This document shows positions 60,817-64,000 of a stretch of DNA of 64,000 bases, in pieces. The stretch's first letter is position 1, and each line of letters opens with the position of its first letter. The translations under genes were made by a program, and so were the position numbers. The DNA is from Chromatiales bacterium (GTDB lineage Bacteria > Pseudomonadota > Gammaproteobacteria > Steroidobacterales > GCA-2729495). Below the pieces are notes generated by a model. The model did not search any database. It saw only the letters and a list, made by a program, of their open reading frames with translations, and was not told where the DNA came from. The DNA lies in assembly GCA_020351875.1 (NCBI GenBank), contig CP070671.1:197010-261009 (forward strand), read 5' to 3'.

Positions 60817-61680
60817 ATGAAGAAATACAACGAAAAATCTGTCAGAAACCTTGGGCTACGCGCATGGTTATTGGTGGTCATCGCGGTCGGCATCGGCGGC
60901 CTCGCGGGTTGCGGCGGGGCGCCTGACAAGGAAGTCGGCGGCAATGTCGTGGACGCCACCGGCAGGATAGAACTGCCGACAGACACACTCCTGAATCTCG
61001 CCTGCGAGGATGTGGGCATCTGGGAAGAGCAGTGTGTGCTGGATGATGATGCGAATCCCTTCCGGGGAATCACCATCGAGGAATTCAATATCAACGAGCC
61101 TGATGAGCCGTTCAACAAGTTCGAGCTGGCGGACGGGATTCCAGCAGGCCCCACCGGCGCTAAAGCGAGGTTCTATTTCTGGGCCACGGCGCTGGCGCGG
61201 CGGCCCTTAGGCGAGAATCAGTATTTCACTGCCCTGGCCTTACACGAGTTGTACACGGTGAGCAGGGACCCGCTCATCCGGGAGCAGGCAAAAAAAGCCT
61301 ATCGGTCTCTCTGGGATAATTTTTTCGGCACTGTCGTCGTTTTCGAGTGCTGCGGCGAGTTTTTTCCCTTCGACCGCGAGGACACGGGTTTTGCTGTGAC
61401 GCTGAACGAGCAGGTGCTCGAACGGCTCGTTCGCGCGGCCGAATTTCCGGACCCGGGCTCGCCGGACCGTTTTTTCTACCCGGAGGGGTTTGAACCGCTC
61501 ATCCCGGACGACCCCTCGACTCTGGGAGACCCGCCCGATGCGGGCCTGATCGAGTTGGAGACGCAGGATGTCATCACCGATTGGGGCTTCACCTATAGTT
61601 GCACAGGGGAAGGAACCGACGCCGATCCGCGTCTGTGTTTCGTAGAAGTCAGCAGATTTGTGAGCCCCCTTCCCCTTTGA
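60817..61680 (+). CDS. Lipoprotein of unknown function in the glucan locus
   Basis: The ATG at 60817 has ACGGAG upstream, better than the one at 60784. 287 residues with a lipoprotein signal ending in GGLAGCGG. The mature protein has a helical middle (FYFWATALARRPLGENQYFT; LIREQAKKAYRSLWDNFF), a Cys pair in FECCGEFF, and an acidic, Pro-rich C-terminal third with two further cysteines. No family was recognised. It sits between two GH-A glycosidases in the same direction (32 and 22 bases apart), so it may assemble with the barrel-fused enzyme or bind glucan. Confidence 0.75.
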   Translation: MKKYNEKSVRNLGLRAWLLVVIAVGIGGLAGCGGAPDKEVGGNVVDATGRIELPTDTLLNLACEDVGIWEEQCVLDDDANPFRGITIEEFNINEPDEPFNKFELADGIPAGPTGAKARFYFWATALARRPLGENQYFTALALHELYTVSRDPLIREQAKKAYRSLWDNFFGTVVVFECCGEFFPFDREDTGFAVTLNEQVLERLVRAAEFPDPGSPDRFFYPEGFEPLIPDDPSTLGDPPDAGLIELETQDVITDWGFTYSCTGEGTDADPRLCFVEVSRFVSPLPL

Positions 61681-61702
61681 GGACGGACATCGGCGAGACC
61701 CC

Positions 61703-63520
61703 TTGATCATGGGCGGTGCTTCGGTGTTTGCGACACACAACCTGGTGCGTGCTCTCCTGTTGGCGGCCGTCATTTTGCTGCTGACGCCTTCCCTGTCATC
61801 GGCAGACGCCGTCCAGGTAGAGCTGCAAAAAACCGAGCAGGGCTGGCAACTGCTCCGCGGTGGCGAGCCCTATTTCATCAAAGGCGCCGGCGGCACCGAG
61901 CGACTGACCAAGCTGGCCGCTGCAGGCGCCAATTCGATACGCACCTGGGCCGCCGATGACATCGGCGAATTACTCGACGAGGCGCACGCGCGGGGCTTGA
62001 GCGTCACGGTGGGCATCTGGCTCGGCCACGAACGCCACGGCTTCGACTACGACGACGATAAACAGGTCCGGGAGCAGTTCGAACGCGCACGACAGACCGT
62101 GTTGCGTTACAAGGACCACCCGGCCGTACTGATATGGGGCATCGGGAATGAGATGGAGGGTTACGAGGCTGGTGACGATCCTGCCATCTGGTCGGCGGTG
62201 AATGATATTGCTGCGATGATCAAGCAAATCGATCCGGCCCATCCCACCATGACCGTCACCGCCGAAATCGGCGGTGGTCGCATAGCGAGTGTTAATGAGC
62301 TCTGCCCGGATGTCGACATACACGGCATCAATGGCTATGGCGGTGTCGCCTCACTACCGCAACGCTATGTCGATGGCGGTGGCCGCAAGCCCTACATCAT
62401 CACGGAGTTCGGCCCCAGCGGGGCCTGGGAGTCCCCGACCACCGAGTGGGGCGCGCCGCTGGAGTTGAGCAGCACGGAAAAAGCCGCCTTCTACCGGCGC
62501 AGTTACGAGCTCGGCGTTGCCGGGGCGCCAGGTCTGGCCCTGGGCTCGTACGTCTTTCTCTGGGGCCACAAGATGGAGGCCACCGCCACCTGGTTCGGCA
62601 TGTTCCTCGAAGGCGGCTCGCGACTCGCCGCGGTCGATACCATGACGGAGCTCTGGAGTGGTGAGCCACCGGCCGACCTCGCGCCGGTCGTTGAACCGCT
62701 GGTCCTGGAAGGCGATGCACGCCTGGATCCGGGCGACGAGCTGCGCGTGCGGGCTGTGATTGCCGATCCGGAAGAGCGTCCCGTCAGCGTACGCTGGGCT
62801 CTGCGCCCGGAGCCCGACGAGTTCAGCACAGGCGGCGACTTCCGGCCCAACATGCCCGATATCAAGGGCGCCATACTGGACGGTGACACCGAGGGCGCAC
62901 GCGTACGCATGCCGCAGGATCCCGGGCCCTATCGTCTGTTTCTGTACGCCTACGACGAAGCCGGTAACGCGGCCACCGCCAATGCGCCGCTCCTCGTTAA
63001 AGGCAAGGTAGGAAAAACGCGCTTGCCGCTCTCGGTCTACGAAGATGGTTTCGAGGGCATGCGCTGGGTACCTTCAGGCTGGATGGGCATGATCGACTCC
63101 CTGACTCTCGATGGCGCTCATACAGAGAATCCCCATGAAGGGACGGCCTGCATCAAGATGCGTTACGAGGGCGAGTTCGGCTGGGTTGGAGTTGCCTGGC
63201 AGCATCCGGAGAACAACTGGGGCGATCAGGATGGCGGCTTTGACCTTGGCGAGGCAACTCAGCTGGAATTCTGGGCCCGCGGTGAATACGGCGGCGAGCA
63301 AATCAAGGCGGGCGTCGGCTTGCTGGGAGAAGACAAGCGATACCCGGATTCCGGCATGACCAGCGTCGATGGCATCGTGCTGACGCGCGAATGGCAGCGC
63401 TACCGCGTGCCGCTGAAAAAGATCGATGTGTCCAGCATCAAGACGGGATTCGTGGTAACCCTCACCGGCCGGAGCACGACGGTGACCGTTTACCTGGACA
63501 GTATCCGCTTCGTTCGGTGA
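61703..63520 (+). CDS. Exported clan GH-A glycosidase with C-terminal Ig-like and CBM-like domains
   Basis: 605 residues from TTG 61703 (GGCGAG in good spacing); an ATG at 61709 is the alternative. A signal peptide (VRALLLAAVILLLTPSLSSA) leads into a TIM barrel that is a shorter relative of the one at 57620: both share a YF(I/V)KG opening and the GNE acid/base block. E150 in WGIGNEMEG and E235 in YIITEFGPSG are the catalytic pair. An Ig/PKD-like stretch (about 330-440) and a CBM-like beta-sandwich (about 450-605, FDLGEATQLEFWARGEYGG) follow. It probably hydrolyses or transglycosylates beta-glucan in the periplasm or outside. It converges on the LacI gene 11 bases later. Confidence 0.85.
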   Translation: MIMGGASVFATHNLVRALLLAAVILLLTPSLSSADAVQVELQKTEQGWQLLRGGEPYFIKGAGGTERLTKLAAAGANSIRTWAADDIGELLDEAHARGLSVTVGIWLGHERHGFDYDDDKQVREQFERARQTVLRYKDHPAVLIWGIGNEMEGYEAGDDPAIWSAVNDIAAMIKQIDPAHPTMTVTAEIGGGRIASVNELCPDVDIHGINGYGGVASLPQRYVDGGGRKPYIITEFGPSGAWESPTTEWGAPLELSSTEKAAFYRRSYELGVAGAPGLALGSYVFLWGHKMEATATWFGMFLEGGSRLAAVDTMTELWSGEPPADLAPVVEPLVLEGDARLDPGDELRVRAVIADPEERPVSVRWALRPEPDEFSTGGDFRPNMPDIKGAILDGDTEGARVRMPQDPGPYRLFLYAYDEAGNAATANAPLLVKGKVGKTRLPLSVYEDGFEGMRWVPSGWMGMIDSLTLDGAHTENPHEGTACIKMRYEGEFGWVGVAWQHPENNWGDQDGGFDLGEATQLEFWARGEYGGEQIKAGVGLLGEDKRYPDSGMTSVDGIVLTREWQRYRVPLKKIDVSSIKTGFVVTLTGRSTTVTVYLDSIRFVR

Positions 63521-63531
63521 AGCTAGCGTGG

Positions 63532-64000
63532 CTACTCCGGCGCCGGTCCCGTGGATTCGCGGATCTTCAGCGACGCGGGGAATATCTCTGAGCCGCGCAG
63601 CGGGGAGCTCGCGCCGGACTCCTCGATCAGCACTAGCGCTGCCCGTTCCGCCATGGCTGCGAGTGGCTGTCGGATCGTCGTCAGCGACGGAAAAATGTGG
63701 CTGGCAACCGAGATATCGTCACAGCCGGCCACCGAAAGTTGCCCCGGCACCTCAATGCCCATGCGAGCTGCGACCCGGATAACGCCAGCAGCCATATCGT
63801 CGTTGGCGGCGAAAATCGCAGTGGGTCGCCGCTTTCTGTTGAGCAACTTATCCGCCCCAGCTTCGCCAGACGCGAGCGAATTGTCGCCGGCGAACACCAG
63901 TCGCTCGGAGAAGTTGAGACCGCTGTCGCGCAGGCCATCCTGGTAACCGAGCAGACGGTTGCCGACCGCCTTGTGGCTGCGGTGCCCGGCGATAAAAGCA
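63532..64000 (-). CDS. LacI/GalR family repressor, C-terminal part (5-prime end beyond window)
   Basis: The minus strand is open from the window edge to a stop at 63532, about 155 residues. It reads AFIAGHRSHKAVGNRLLGYQ, then KRRPTAIFAANDDMAAGVIR, IEVPGQLSVAGCDDISVASH and PSLTTIRQPLAAMAERAA. These are the ligand-binding core and C-terminal signatures of LacI-type regulators; the DNA-binding helix-turn-helix is outside the window. Placed at the end of the glucan genes, it is the natural candidate to bind the TTGACAnCGnTGTCAA sites upstream of four units, with a gluco-oligosaccharide as inducer. Regulator-to-site assignment is inference. Confidence 0.93.
   Translation of the reverse strand, partial: AFIAGHRSHKAVGNRLLGYQDGLRDSGLNFSERLVFAGDNSLASGEAGADKLLNRKRRPTAIFAANDDMAAGVIRVAARMGIEVPGQLSVAGCDDISVASHIFPSLTTIRQPLAAMAERAALVLIEESGASSPLRGSEIFPASLKIRESTGPAPE

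Overview
The window looks like chromosomal DNA of a high-GC, Gram-negative, probably marine gammaproteobacterium. This rests on a PrkA/YeaH/SpoVR trio, Tat and lipoprotein signals, an outer-membrane beta-barrel, a VPLPA-type PEP-CTERM protein, and enzymes for algal beta-glucan. Lineage cannot be fixed from the sequence alone (a Woeseia-like group is only a guess). No rRNA, tRNA, CRISPR, insertion sequence or phage was seen.

Layout. 1-3484 (-): the stress kinase operon prkA-yeaH-spoVR, the last cut by the window edge. 3883-5879 (+): an MFS transporter overlapping a small protein that resembles ferredoxin-dependent bilin reductases. 5909-10123: an M1 aminopeptidase lipoprotein and a receiver-TM-OmpA-like protein. 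10261-16285 (-): a tight cluster with an exported CbiX-like chelatase, a second MFS transporter paralogous to the first, two Rieske oxygenases and a flavin monooxygenase. 16445-25321: aldehyde dehydrogenase, two exported beta-propeller proteins, a host-attachment-family protein, the complete AmmeMemoRadiSam trio, a membrane protein, a polymerase-less PolX-like HhH protein and a cytochrome c. 25390-42874: accessory oxidative metabolism, with amine oxidase, quinone reductase, MarR, propionyl-CoA-synthetase-like ligase, nitrilase, CMD protein, UbiD decarboxylase, a Tat-exported SDR, a PQQ dehydrogenase, an SDR resembling chlorophyll b reductase, an LLM flavoprotein and a three-subunit molybdoenzyme of the 4-hydroxybenzoyl-CoA reductase type. 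43473-64000: a beta-1,3-glucan (laminarin-type) utilisation locus.

How it fits together. In the glucan locus, two GH16 lipoproteins, a glycosidase fused to an outer-membrane barrel, a small lipoprotein and a second clan GH-A enzyme would cut glucan outside the cytoplasm. A GPH symporter and a sugar-porter MFS would import the products, and a cytoplasmic GH3 would finish them. Four copies of a LacI-type palindrome, consensus TTGACAnCGnTGTCAA, lie upstream of these units, and a LacI-family regulator sits at the right edge.

The most interesting hypothesis is in the left half. A bilin-reductase/RCCR-like protein, Rieske oxygenases, an exported chelatase-superfamily protein, paired MFS transporters and an SDR resembling chlorophyll b reductase together recall the plant pheophorbide a oxygenase (PaO) pathway. 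A bacterial chlorophyll or other tetrapyrrole breakdown system, beside a locus for another algal polymer, would make ecological sense. It is inference from motif memory and needs profile searches and structure prediction.
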